The notes below the pieces were generated by a model that was given only the letters and a program-made list of their open reading frames with translations, had not been told where the DNA came from and ran no database searches. The position numbers and the translations under genes are program-made. Below are positions 17,243 through 26,124 of a DNA stretch of 64,000 bases, piece after piece. Within the stretch, counting starts at the first letter, position 1, and every line of letters begins with the position of its first letter. Origin of the DNA: Equibacterium sp963662035 (GTDB lineage: Bacteria; Bacteroidota; Bacteroidia; Bacteroidales; UBA932); NCBI GenBank assembly GCA_963662035.1, contig CAVLDO010000001.1:1-64000 (forward strand), written 5' to 3'.

Positions 17243-19339
17243 TTAGCGGGGCTCCAGCGCAAAGCGGTGGGTGCCGCTCCCCACGGTGGCTGTTCTGCCG
17301 CCGCCAAGATGCACCTCCGCCACCATATTGGCGGGGATGCTTACCTCTATCGATTCTTTGTCCACAGCTACTTTGACCGCCCCGCGGATTGTGGGAACGG
17401 TGGCTTTCGCCCACTGCAGACTTCCGATCTGCGGGGCTATCCGCACCCGGGCGAACCCAGGCTCAAGCGGGGTCACTCCCATCAGACCGAAGGGAATGGC
17501 ATTTCCCGGAGCCGCGCCGGCGATATGGTTCCAGTCCTGGTTGGGCTTGAAACTGTCGTCCCACGCCTCAAGCGTGATGGTGGACCCCATCCGGAGCCCG
17601 TTATACCAGCTGCGAATGCCGGTGGCGGACATCAGAGAGAGAGCCTCGTCTCCCCGCCGGGCGGCATAGAGCGCCTGCAGCAGGTTGTGGGCGCCGAATA
17701 TGCTGCAGCGCAGGCCGCGCGACACCACAAAATCGGCCACTGTGCCGATGTTTTCCTGCGGCACCAGACCGCACACAAGAGGGGTCATATTGGAATGCAG
17801 GGCGCTGTGGGCGCTGCCGGGGCCGTCGCGGAAAATACCCTTGTCGGCATCGAAAAAGGTTTCCATATACGCGCTGCGGGTCTCATCGGCCTGCGCGGCA
17901 AACTGCCGGCTCTCGCCCTCCTTGCCGAGGGCGAAAGCAATGTCTTTCAGGCGCACCAGCGTCCTGTAGTAGAGTGCGTTGACCACCGCGTTGAAGTCTG
18001 TGTATTCAAACTTGTCGTCTTCGCCCCCCTCTCCCTGCGCCAGGCCCAGAATGCTGCTGTGGGGCCAGTCCACAATGTCTTTCAACGGCTCTGTGCGATT
18101 AATAGAAGAGAGAAACTCCCCGCTCTGGCCGCGGGTGGTGGTTATCAGGGCGCCGCTGCGCAAGGGGTTCATCGCACGGGCCTTGAGAAGATCATAGTTC
18201 TGCTCAAGGGCGCGCTTGTCGCCCGTCCACAGATAGTCGTTCCAGGCTATCTCCACCGCGTAGAGTATCCACTCGGTGGGCCAGGTGGGCTTTTCCAGCA
18301 GCCACTCCAGGGTGCGCCGGTCCAGCGAATACTCGGCATCGCTGCCGTAGTGGCACAACTGCGAAATCAGAGCGTCGTATTCGTAGGGGATGCGCTCACG
18401 GTTGCCGTCCACCCATATTCCGGCAAACGAGCAAGCCTTCACGCTGTAGCGGCACAGATCCCATATGGCGTTGAGGGTGTCGTTGCTGCACTCAAACGAG
18501 GCGGCGCCTTCGTCAAAGGGGTAGCTGTATGACAGGCGTTCCACCTTGACCGGGGTCGCCTCCCCCTCTATGGTGCAATAGCGAAAAGGGGCCACCACCC
18601 CGACATAATCGGGCAGAGGCACCGCCGAGGGGCCGGTGTTGCGCGCGTTGCGGCCGGCCTCCACCGTGTATGTCCGGCGGCCGGCCTCCACCGGCAGCAA
18701 TATTTCGTCATATACCACGGAGCTTATGCGCGGAGGCTGCTCTATCCTCCCCTCCTTTAGCCGCTCGCCTATTATCACCTTCACCGTGTCGGCCTTTGGA
18801 CTATCGAGTGTCAGCCGCAGCTTGCCAAACGCGTCTTTTTTAAAATCGTACACTCCGCCCCGCGCCGCGCCGCACTGCTGCAGTTGCGCCACAATCGGAT
18901 ACGCCGCCGTGGAATAGTCGCAGAGGGTGCTGTCCGTTTTGAAACGTTTATAATCGGATAAACGGGTGGTGACTTCCCTGCCCGAAGCCGACTTCAGGCG
19001 CAGCTGCACCGCCCAGGAATATTCCCGGTCTGCCTCCAGTGCCTCCCCGGCGTATTCCGCCGCCACGCTGCTGGAGCCGTCGGTCCATCCGCTGTCCCAG
19101 AGCAGGCCGCCATCTCCCTTTAGCACAATGCGGTAGCCGCTCTGCACAGTGCTGTCGCCTATTGAGGGGACCTGCCAGCACAGCTGCGGCTTCGAAGACC
19201 TTATCAGAGCCCTTCGGCCGCCGCCGTAGTCCACATCGGTGTGTTCCATCAGGTCGGTTCTGAGTGCCGTGGGGCACACGCCGCACGAAGAAGTCAGCAT
19301 CATGGCCGCGGCGAGGGCTGTCGCAAAAAAATTTTTCAT
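17243..19339 (-). CDS. GH78 alpha-L-rhamnosidase-like lipoprotein
   Basis: 698 residues. N-terminal lipoprotein signal with lipobox TSSC (Cys19). Beta-sandwich domains to about residue 280 are followed by an (alpha/alpha)6 domain. The catalytic region reads DGNRERIPYEYD (311-322), keeping the Asp, Arg-Glu and Asp of the GH78 acid motif but one residue shorter than the DCPQRxE form. A later EAWD...DWNHIAGAAPG stretch resembles the catalytic-base region. Expected role: removal of alpha-L-rhamnose from glycans or glycosides in the periplasm or at the surface. No Sus pair or other glycosidase adjoins it on its strand. Substrate assignment is not possible from sequence. Confidence 0.8.
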   Translation of the reverse strand: MKNFFATALAAAMMLTSSCGVCPTALRTDLMEHTDVDYGGGRRALIRSSKPQLCWQVPSIGDSTVQSGYRIVLKGDGGLLWDSGWTDGSSSVAAEYAGEALEADREYSWAVQLRLKSASGREVTTRLSDYKRFKTDSTLCDYSTAAYPIVAQLQQCGAARGGVYDFKKDAFGKLRLTLDSPKADTVKVIIGERLKEGRIEQPPRISSVVYDEILLPVEAGRRTYTVEAGRNARNTGPSAVPLPDYVGVVAPFRYCTIEGEATPVKVERLSYSYPFDEGAASFECSNDTLNAIWDLCRYSVKACSFAGIWVDGNRERIPYEYDALISQLCHYGSDAEYSLDRRTLEWLLEKPTWPTEWILYAVEIAWNDYLWTGDKRALEQNYDLLKARAMNPLRSGALITTTRGQSGEFLSSINRTEPLKDIVDWPHSSILGLAQGEGGEDDKFEYTDFNAVVNALYYRTLVRLKDIAFALGKEGESRQFAAQADETRSAYMETFFDADKGIFRDGPGSAHSALHSNMTPLVCGLVPQENIGTVADFVVSRGLRCSIFGAHNLLQALYAARRGDEALSLMSATGIRSWYNGLRMGSTITLEAWDDSFKPNQDWNHIAGAAPGNAIPFGLMGVTPLEPGFARVRIAPQIGSLQWAKATVPTIRGAVKVAVDKESIEVSIPANMVAEVHLGGGRTATVGSGTHRFALEPR

Positions 19340-19343
19340 CTGG

Positions 19344-19378
19344 CAAATTTAAAAAAAAACAGTACCTTATCGTCCAAA
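19344..19378 (-). promoter_or_regulatory. Candidate promoter for the rhamnosidase gene
   Basis: On the minus strand TAAATTTG (19344-19351) is a full match to TAnnTTTG, with TTTG at 19375-19378, 23 bp upstream (somewhat long). The -7 element ends 4 nt before the ATG, implying a leaderless or near-leaderless mRNA. The whole gap to the divergent patatin gene is 49 bp. Confidence 0.45.
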
Positions 19379-19388
19379 TCGGAAAGCT

Positions 19389-20315
19389 ATGGAAAAGTAT
19401 GAACTCGGCATCGCCTTCAGCGGAGGCGGCGCAAAGGGGGCGGCCCACTGCGGCGCGCTCCAGGCCCTTGACGAATTCGGCATCCGGGCCGATGCCGTGG
19501 CCGGCACCAGCGCCGGCAGCATAGCGGCGACCCTCTATGCGGCGGGCATCCGCCCCGTTGATATGGCCAATATGTTTGCCACTATGGATTTCCGCGACCT
19601 GCTGGGGGGCCAGAAGCCCAAGGGGGGCCTGTTCGACTCCAAGCCGCTCGTGGCCCATCTGTCCAGGATTGTCCCCTTCAAGAATCTGGAAGATCTGCCG
19701 ATTCCCGCCACCGTGGTAGCCACCAGCATAGAGCAGGGCTGCGCCCGCTTTTTCACCGAGGGGGAAATCGCCCCGCGCGTGGCCGCCTCCTGCTCCATCC
19801 CCATCATTTTTGAGCCGCTTAAGATCGGCTCGGAGCACTATGTCGACGGCGGCGCCCTGATGAACCTGCCGGTGAGCGCCCTGCGTGGCAGCTGCCGCAA
19901 GGTAATAGCCCTAAATCTGCACCACGCCGAGACCGTCCCCTACAAGGCGCGGCTGAGCGCCATAGCTATGCGCAGCTTCAACCTGATGTTCCTCTCCAAC
20001 GCTATGTCGGAGGCCAAGCGCGCCGACCTGCTGATAAACATAGACACCTCCGCCTTCAGCGCCTACGACCTGAGCAAGGTGGAGACCCTGTTCCACATCG
20101 GCTACGACACCACCGTGGCTACTCTGGAGAGGGAGGGTTACACCCGGCAGCGCCCCGCCGACAGTCTGGAGTTCGCCCGCAAGGCGCCAAAAAAGGGGAA
20201 GATTGAAGATTTCAAGGTGCGCGCCGCCGAGCTGCGCAGGAAATCGGAAGAGATGGAACTCGCTGCCAAAGAGTTGCTCAAGCGTCACAATCCGCGCAGC
20301 AAACGCCTCCCGTAG
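19389..20315 (+). CDS. Patatin-like phospholipase (RssA-type)
   Basis: 308 residues. Serine-aspartate dyad lipid hydrolase of the bacterial patatin family. Visible motifs: oxyanion GGGAKG at 12-17, nucleophile elbow GTSAG with Ser41, and the DGG with Asp153 in VDGGALMNLP. There is no signal peptide, so it should act in the cytoplasm or at the inner face of the membrane. The C-terminal 60 residues are lysine/arginine-rich and probably helical. The gene is transcribed divergently from the rhamnosidase gene and sits 70 bp before the M6 peptidase. Confidence 0.9.
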   Translation: MEKYELGIAFSGGGAKGAAHCGALQALDEFGIRADAVAGTSAGSIAATLYAAGIRPVDMANMFATMDFRDLLGGQKPKGGLFDSKPLVAHLSRIVPFKNLEDLPIPATVVATSIEQGCARFFTEGEIAPRVAASCSIPIIFEPLKIGSEHYVDGGALMNLPVSALRGSCRKVIALNLHHAETVPYKARLSAIAMRSFNLMFLSNAMSEAKRADLLINIDTSAFSAYDLSKVETLFHIGYDTTVATLEREGYTRQRPADSLEFARKAPKKGKIEDFKVRAAELRRKSEEMELAAKELLKRHNPRSKRLP

Positions 20316-20385
20316 GCATATTTTCAGGAAAACCGCTTGCTTTTTGCGGGAATTAATATTAATTTGTAACATTAATTTTCTGTAT

Positions 20386-22482
20386 ATGCGCAAGCTGTGT
20401 CTGTACATACTGCTGCTGATTCTCTCTATCAGCTTTTTTACAGAGGCTTCCGCCGTGCCCGCCCGTCCCTCTGAGGTCACTTTCAGACATAAAGACGGCA
20501 CCGCGTTCAAGGCCCGCATCCACGGCGACGAATTCTGTCACTGGATCACCACTTCCGAGGGCTACAACATCGTACCAGGCGCCGATGGCGACTGGTATTT
20601 CGCGCAGCCGGGCAAATCCGGCACGCTGATATCCACCGGCGTGAGCCTCGCGCCGACCTCCCGCCTTTCAAAAGAGGAGCGGGCCCTGCTTTGCCGGGAT
20701 CTGCGCCCCGCCCCCACGGCGCACCAGATGCAGATGAAGGCCTATATGCAGGCCTCCACGCGGAGCGTCCCGGGCGAAGAGCTTCTCCCTCCGTTTTTGG
20801 CCGGCACCTCTATGAAGGCCGTCGGGCATCAGAAATCGCTGGTGATTCTGGTTGCATTTGCCGACGTCCCCTTCCGCGACAGCAGCACCCCCGAGGCGTT
20901 CGACGATCTTATGAACGGGCGCAGCTACACCTGCGGCGGTGCCACAGGCAGCGCCCGGCAGTATTATTACGACAACTCCAACTTCCGCTTTGACCCCGAG
21001 TTCACCATCGCCGGCCCCTACACCCTCTCCCACGAGCGGGCCTACTACACCGCAAACAGCGACGCCAAGGCACCGGAAATGGCCCGCGAGGCGGCCGCCC
21101 TGGCAGATGCCGACATAGATTTCTCCCAATACGCGCAAGACGGGGCGGGGTATGACATTTTCATCTATTATTCCGGCGGTCAGGAGGCCGACGGCTCCGA
21201 TGCGGAGGGCATCTGGCCGCACCGCAATTACTTCAACCCCATAGAGCTGGACGGCGTCAAGCTGTCGGGTTACGCCTGCAGCTCTGAGCTCAGCCTCCAG
21301 GAAGACGGAGAGTCGGTGGGCTTTACCCAGATCGGCTCTTTCTGCCACGAATTCGGCCACACGCTGGGGCTTCCCGACTTCTACAACACCGGCACAGAAG
21401 CCCTCACCAATCCCGCCGGCCCCACCAACTTCTCCCTGATGGATGTCGGCTGCTACAACAACGCCTGCCGCACCCCTCCGGCTCTTAATATTCTGGAGCG
21501 CTGGATGCTCGGCTGGGCGCAGCCACAGGTGCTGGACGCGGAGGGCGACTGCACCCTGCTGCCCATAACGGGCGATTCTGGCTGCATAGTGCTCACGGCC
21601 TCCAGCGGAGAGTATTTCCTGCTCGAATGCCGCGGCGCGGGGCAGAATGTCTGGGACAGGCCCGAATATATGGACTATTACGGCACCGGGGCCCATTGGG
21701 GGCTGATGGCTTACCACGTGGATGTCTCCAGGGATATCGTATGGCGCAGAAACACCGTCAACGCCACCGTCGGCGGCGAATGCTTCAACCTGCTCTTTTC
21801 CAACCCCGACAGGAGTGCGGGCTATGCTGCAGCCTACCTTCCCTCGCACTGCTTTTTCCCGGGCGGAAGCTCCGTCAGGCAGATCCGCAGCGGCCACACC
21901 AAGGGCTACGCGGCCCGCGATGGCGGCAAGCCGGCGTTTGATATAACTGACATCGAGCTCGATGAGGTCGGCAAGGAGGTGTCGTTCCGCCTCTGCCGGC
22001 AAACCTCCGAAGTAGAGAATGCCACAGCCGAAACCTGGCAGCACGACGCTCTCGTCTCCTGGAGCGACCCCTATGCCGCAGAGTGGACGGTGACTTACGC
22101 CCCGGCCGCCGGGGGCGAGGCCAAAAGCCTCACCGTGAGCACTCCGGCAGCGCATCTGCCCGCCCTGAAGTCAGGATGCGAATATGCCATCACCATTGAA
22201 AACGATCGCGGAGGGGCCGCAAGCCTCAGACTCACAACTGCCGCCGAACAGGGCCTCAACCCCCGCATCACCCTCTCCGAGACCACCGTCAAATCCACAG
22301 CCCCGGTGCTTCTGCTGCTCTGCGACTGCAAAGAGCTGCAGGATGTCCGCTGGACGGTTGACGGAGCCAACACCGACGGCTACTGCACGCTGAAGAAGGG
22401 GCGGCGCCGCATCCAGGCTACCGCCACCGGGGAGGACGGCAGCAAAGAATATTATATCCGTTATGTCAATGTAATTCTCTGA
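20386..22482 (+). CDS. Secreted M6-family zinc metallopeptidase
   Basis: 698 residues. The start at 20386 gives a good signal peptide (MRKLCLYILLLILSISFFT); the frame upstream overlaps the patatin gene and is not credible. The metal site HEFGHTLGLPDFYN begins at His321 (ligands His321 and His325, general base Glu322, third ligand in the GLPD part), the immune inhibitor A/M6 pattern. Residues before it (HRNYFNP, TQIGSFCHEFGH) also fit. The last 170 residues include a fibronectin type III-like domain. Expected to degrade extracellular or periplasmic protein. The next gene starts 2 bp later, so it very likely belongs to the SusC/SusD transcript. Confidence 0.9.
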   Translation: MRKLCLYILLLILSISFFTEASAVPARPSEVTFRHKDGTAFKARIHGDEFCHWITTSEGYNIVPGADGDWYFAQPGKSGTLISTGVSLAPTSRLSKEERALLCRDLRPAPTAHQMQMKAYMQASTRSVPGEELLPPFLAGTSMKAVGHQKSLVILVAFADVPFRDSSTPEAFDDLMNGRSYTCGGATGSARQYYYDNSNFRFDPEFTIAGPYTLSHERAYYTANSDAKAPEMAREAAALADADIDFSQYAQDGAGYDIFIYYSGGQEADGSDAEGIWPHRNYFNPIELDGVKLSGYACSSELSLQEDGESVGFTQIGSFCHEFGHTLGLPDFYNTGTEALTNPAGPTNFSLMDVGCYNNACRTPPALNILERWMLGWAQPQVLDAEGDCTLLPITGDSGCIVLTASSGEYFLLECRGAGQNVWDRPEYMDYYGTGAHWGLMAYHVDVSRDIVWRRNTVNATVGGECFNLLFSNPDRSAGYAAAYLPSHCFFPGGSSVRQIRSGHTKGYAARDGGKPAFDITDIELDEVGKEVSFRLCRQTSEVENATAETWQHDALVSWSDPYAAEWTVTYAPAAGGEAKSLTVSTPAAHLPALKSGCEYAITIENDRGGAASLRLTTAAEQGLNPRITLSETTVKSTAPVLLLLCDCKELQDVRWTVDGANTDGYCTLKKGRRRIQATATGEDGSKEYYIRYVNVIL

Positions 22483-22484
22483 AA

Positions 22485-22898
22485 ATGAAACGCCTCTGCA
22501 TCATATTCTGCCTCGCCGCCCTTGCGGCGGGCTGCAACCGGGACAACTCCGCCGCGCTGCGCGAGAATTTCCAGAGCCAGGAGAGCTATGGCATCTGCAA
22601 AGACGAGACTATGCTGCTGACCATAGATATGGACAAGTACCAATATATGTACAGTCCCGCGAAGGGTATCTGCCGCTTTACCGACGACAGCGGAAAGCAG
22701 CATCTCACGCTGACCCTGAGCGGCGAGCCGTCGGAGACGGGCTCCGTGCGGGGCTGCATCTCCGGCACTTTGGGGCAGAGCGGCCTTGAATTCTGCGAAC
22801 TGCGCATACTCAAGAAGACCTCGTCGGCGGTGTGGCTGTGGTCAGACCCCGACAAGGGCGGCGTGATTCTGCCCGCCTGGGGCACCGTTAACCGATAA
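22485..22898 (+). CDS. Small lipoprotein of unknown function
   Basis: 137 residues with a lipoprotein signal (MKRLCIIFCLAALAAGC, Cys17). The mature part is about 120 residues of mostly predicted beta strands with three further cysteines. I do not recognise a family. It lies 2 bp after the M6 peptidase and 22 bp before the SusC-like receptor; the tight spacing suggests a role with one of them, for example in holding substrate or restraining the protease, but that is speculation. Confidence 0.7.
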   Translation: MKRLCIIFCLAALAAGCNRDNSAALRENFQSQESYGICKDETMLLTIDMDKYQYMYSPAKGICRFTDDSGKQHLTLTLSGEPSETGSVRGCISGTLGQSGLEFCELRILKKTSSAVWLWSDPDKGGVILPAWGTVNR

Positions 22899-22920
22899 TA
22901 TTATCTAACATCCAACATTT

Positions 22921-25900
22921 ATGAGACTTAAACTGTTTTTGATTCCGTTTCTGACGCTGATATTTGCGCTGCAGGTGTCGGCCCAGAACGTGAGTGTGAA
23001 TGGTATTGTCCTTGACAGGAACAACGACCCCGTGATAGGGGCCGGCGTGCTTGTAAAAGGAGCTGGGCACCGGGGCGTCGTCACCGACCTCGACGGCAAG
23101 TTCTCTATGCAGGGGCTTTCGTCAAGCGACATCCTCGTAGTCTCCTGCGTGGGTATGATCACCCGCGAAGTCGCAGTGGAGCCCGAGCTCACCGTCATAC
23201 TCGAAACCGACCAGCAGATGCTGGACGATGTGATTGTGGTGGCATTCGGCCAGCAGACCAAATCTTCGTTTACAGGTTCTGCCTCGGTGGTCAAAAAGGA
23301 GGCTCTGGAGAAGAAGCAGCTGACCAATGTGCTCAGCGGCCTGCAGGGCCAGGTGGCCGGCCTGCAGATGGTGAACACTTCCGGTTCGCCCACCGCCACC
23401 CCCTCTATGGCCATACGCGGCTTCGGCTCTATCAATGCGGGAACCTCTCCGCTTATCATCGTGGACGGCGCCCCTTATGACGGCGGCTGGAACAACCTCA
23501 ACCCCAACGACGTGGAGAGCATCACAGTGCTCAAGGACGCCGCCTCCAACGCCCTCTACGGCGCCCGTGGCGCAAACGGCGTGATTATGATCACCACCAA
23601 GAAGGGCAAGGCGGAGGATGCCGTGGTGACCCTCAGCACAAAGTGGGGCATCAACACCCGCGCAACCCAGGAATACGACCGCATCACCGATCCGGGGCAG
23701 TATTACGAACTCTACTATCAGGGGCTCTACAACTACAATGTCCGCGACAACGGTCTCTCTGCCTATGAGGCTCACGTGGCCGCCAACAACACCCTTGGGT
23801 GGCCCGCATCCAAGGGCGGTCTGGGATATCTCGTATATTCGGTGCCCGACGGGGAGTATCTCATAGGCACCAACGGCAGGCTCAACCCCCACGCCACCCT
23901 TGGCAACCGCGTGTACAGCAACGGACAGTTATACACCCTGATGCCCGACGACTGGATCGACGAGGCCTTCCGCACCGGTATGCGTCAGGAATACAACGTG
24001 AACCTCTCGGGGGGAGGCAGCAAGATTAATTTCTACGGCTCGCTGGGCTACCTCAACAACAAAGGCATCGTATATAACTCCGATTTTGAGCGCTACACCG
24101 CCCGCTTCAACGCCGATTATCAGGCCAAGCGCTACCTCAAGGTAGGGGCGCAGGTCAGCTACACCCATTCCGACCAGAACGATGTGGGAGACGGCGACAA
24201 CCTCTTTGTGATGGTCTCCGAGCTCGCCCCCATCTACCCGGTGTATCTGCGTGACGGCAATGGCGACATAATGACCGACGCGAACGGCAAGATGTACGAC
24301 TACGGCTCGGGCGAGAACGGCGGCGCCACCCGTCCCAGCAACCTGCTGCCCGCCCGCAACCCCCTGCAGGCAAACGAACTCAACAAGAGCGGCAGCACCG
24401 CCAACGTCACCACTCTCAACGGCTATATGGACATCACCCCCGTCGAGGGGCTCAAAATAACCCTCAACGGCACCGTGACCGACAACGAGTGGAACAATAT
24501 GCTCAAGGTCCAGCCCTTCTACGGCAACACCGCCTCGACCTACCCGGGAGGTTACGTGGCCAGAACGGCCTACCAGACCTTCACCCTCAACTTCCAGCAG
24601 ATAGTGAACTACACCCGGCAGTTCGGCCTCCACAACGTATCGGTGATGGCGGGCCACGAAAACTACAAATACAATTACAACTATCTCTGGGGCAGCCGCG
24701 AGAATATGTTCTCTTACTATGACACCAACGAGCTTGACGGCGCGGTGAAGGTGGTTTCCAACGGCAGCACCGCCAGCGACTACAACACCGAGGGCTACTT
24801 TTCCCGTGCGATGTACAATTATGCGGAAAAATATTTTCTCTCGGCATCTTACCGCCGCGATGCATCGTCGCGCTTCCATCCCGACCACCGCTGGGGCAAC
24901 TTCTACTCCTTCGGCGGCGCCTGGACCATAGACAAGGAGGATTGGTTCAATGTGTCGTGGATTGATATGCTCAAGTTCAAGATGAGCTGGGGACAGCAGG
25001 GAAACGATTCCATCGGCGACTACCGCTACACCGACACCTACGACATCACCAACATCGACGGCGAGGTGGCTCTTGTGCAGTCTACCGTGGGCAACGAGAA
25101 CATCACGTGGGAGACAAACAGCAATTTCAACACCGGCATCGAGTTCGACATCCTAAAGGGGAGGCTCACCGGCGGCATAGAGTATTTCCGCAGAAAGACC
25201 ACCGATATGCTCTGCTTCGTGTATGTCCCGATGTCGGCAGGCTACGGCGGTTCATACGACAATGTGGGCGATATGCTCAACCGTGGCGTGGAGCTTGACC
25301 TGCACTGGAATGTAGTCCGCAGCCGCGACTTCAACTGGAACCTCAGCCTCAACGCCACTCACTACAAGAACAAGGTGCTGATGCTCAACGAAGACAACAA
25401 GGGATACAGCCTCGACGGCCACCCGGGCTACATCAACGGCTACTACTTCCACGGCGAGGGGCTGCCCCTGCACACCTTCCGCCTGAAGAAATATGCGGGA
25501 GTCTCCGACACCGGTGAGTCGCAGTGGTATATTGTGGACGAGCAGACCGGGCAGAGTGGCGTGACCACCTCCAGCTCGGACGCCACCTACTACAACTGCG
25601 GCAGTGCCGACCCCGTGCTCTACGGCGGCCTGAGCACCACCCTCTCCTGGAAAGGCTTTGACCTCTCTGTAAACCTCAACTACAGCCTCGGCGGCAAGGC
25701 CATCGACTACGGCTACATCTCGATGATGTCCAACCCCTCCGTGGGCAACAGCGGTTTTGCCCTGCACAAGGATCTGCTGAACGCGTGGTCGGAGACCAAC
25801 ACCGGCTCCGACATCCCCCGCTTCCAATATGCAGTGAAGGATGTCGACTCCAGCTCCACCACCGTATCCGACCGCTTCCTGACCGATGCCAGCACCCTCA

Positions 25901-26115
25901 CCCTGCAGACGGTGAACCTGGGCTACACCCTGCCGGAGAAGTTTGTTTCAAGGCTGGGGCTGGGCTCTATGAGAGTCTTCCTCTCCGGTGACAACCTCTG
26001 CTACTGGAGCGTGCGCAAGGGCTTTGACCCCCGCGGCAGCTTCTGGGGTTCCACCTCCACCACTTCTTATTCGCCTGTACGCACATTTACAGGAGGTTTG
26101 ACCATTCAGTTCTAA
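22921..26115 (+). CDS. SusC-like TonB-dependent outer-membrane receptor
   Basis: 1064 residues. Signal peptide to about residue 21 (ends VSAQ), then a carboxypeptidase-regulatory-like domain (VNGIVLDRNNDPVIGAGVLV), a TonB box-like DDVIVVAFG, the SusC plug (GFGSINAGTSPLIIVDG; ALYGARGANGVIMITTKKG) and a 22-strand barrel. It imports an oligomer captured by its SusD partner, powered by TonB. It is followed 9 bp later by the SusD-like gene, the standard pair. Nearby degradative enzymes are a metallopeptidase and no glycosidase, so a peptide or glycopeptide cargo is plausible. Confidence 0.95.
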   Translation: MRLKLFLIPFLTLIFALQVSAQNVSVNGIVLDRNNDPVIGAGVLVKGAGHRGVVTDLDGKFSMQGLSSSDILVVSCVGMITREVAVEPELTVILETDQQMLDDVIVVAFGQQTKSSFTGSASVVKKEALEKKQLTNVLSGLQGQVAGLQMVNTSGSPTATPSMAIRGFGSINAGTSPLIIVDGAPYDGGWNNLNPNDVESITVLKDAASNALYGARGANGVIMITTKKGKAEDAVVTLSTKWGINTRATQEYDRITDPGQYYELYYQGLYNYNVRDNGLSAYEAHVAANNTLGWPASKGGLGYLVYSVPDGEYLIGTNGRLNPHATLGNRVYSNGQLYTLMPDDWIDEAFRTGMRQEYNVNLSGGGSKINFYGSLGYLNNKGIVYNSDFERYTARFNADYQAKRYLKVGAQVSYTHSDQNDVGDGDNLFVMVSELAPIYPVYLRDGNGDIMTDANGKMYDYGSGENGGATRPSNLLPARNPLQANELNKSGSTANVTTLNGYMDITPVEGLKITLNGTVTDNEWNNMLKVQPFYGNTASTYPGGYVARTAYQTFTLNFQQIVNYTRQFGLHNVSVMAGHENYKYNYNYLWGSRENMFSYYDTNELDGAVKVVSNGSTASDYNTEGYFSRAMYNYAEKYFLSASYRRDASSRFHPDHRWGNFYSFGGAWTIDKEDWFNVSWIDMLKFKMSWGQQGNDSIGDYRYTDTYDITNIDGEVALVQSTVGNENITWETNSNFNTGIEFDILKGRLTGGIEYFRRKTTDMLCFVYVPMSAGYGGSYDNVGDMLNRGVELDLHWNVVRSRDFNWNLSLNATHYKNKVLMLNEDNKGYSLDGHPGYINGYYFHGEGLPLHTFRLKKYAGVSDTGESQWYIVDEQTGQSGVTTSSSDATYYNCGSADPVLYGGLSTTLSWKGFDLSVNLNYSLGGKAIDYGYISMMSNPSVGNSGFALHKDLLNAWSETNTGSDIPRFQYAVKDVDSSSTTVSDRFLTDASTLTLQTVNLGYTLPEKFVSRLGLGSMRVFLSGDNLCYWSVRKGFDPRGSFWGSTSTTSYSPVRTFTGGLTIQF

Positions 26116-26124
26116 AACGCGACG

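Noticed and set aside
20203..20385. Longer start for the M6 peptidase
   Set aside because: It overlaps the patatin gene and would hide a clear signal peptide.
20668..22155. 495-codon open frame opposite the M6 peptidase
   Set aside because: Shadow of a gene with an intact zinc motif; the translated product is low-information and unlike any family.
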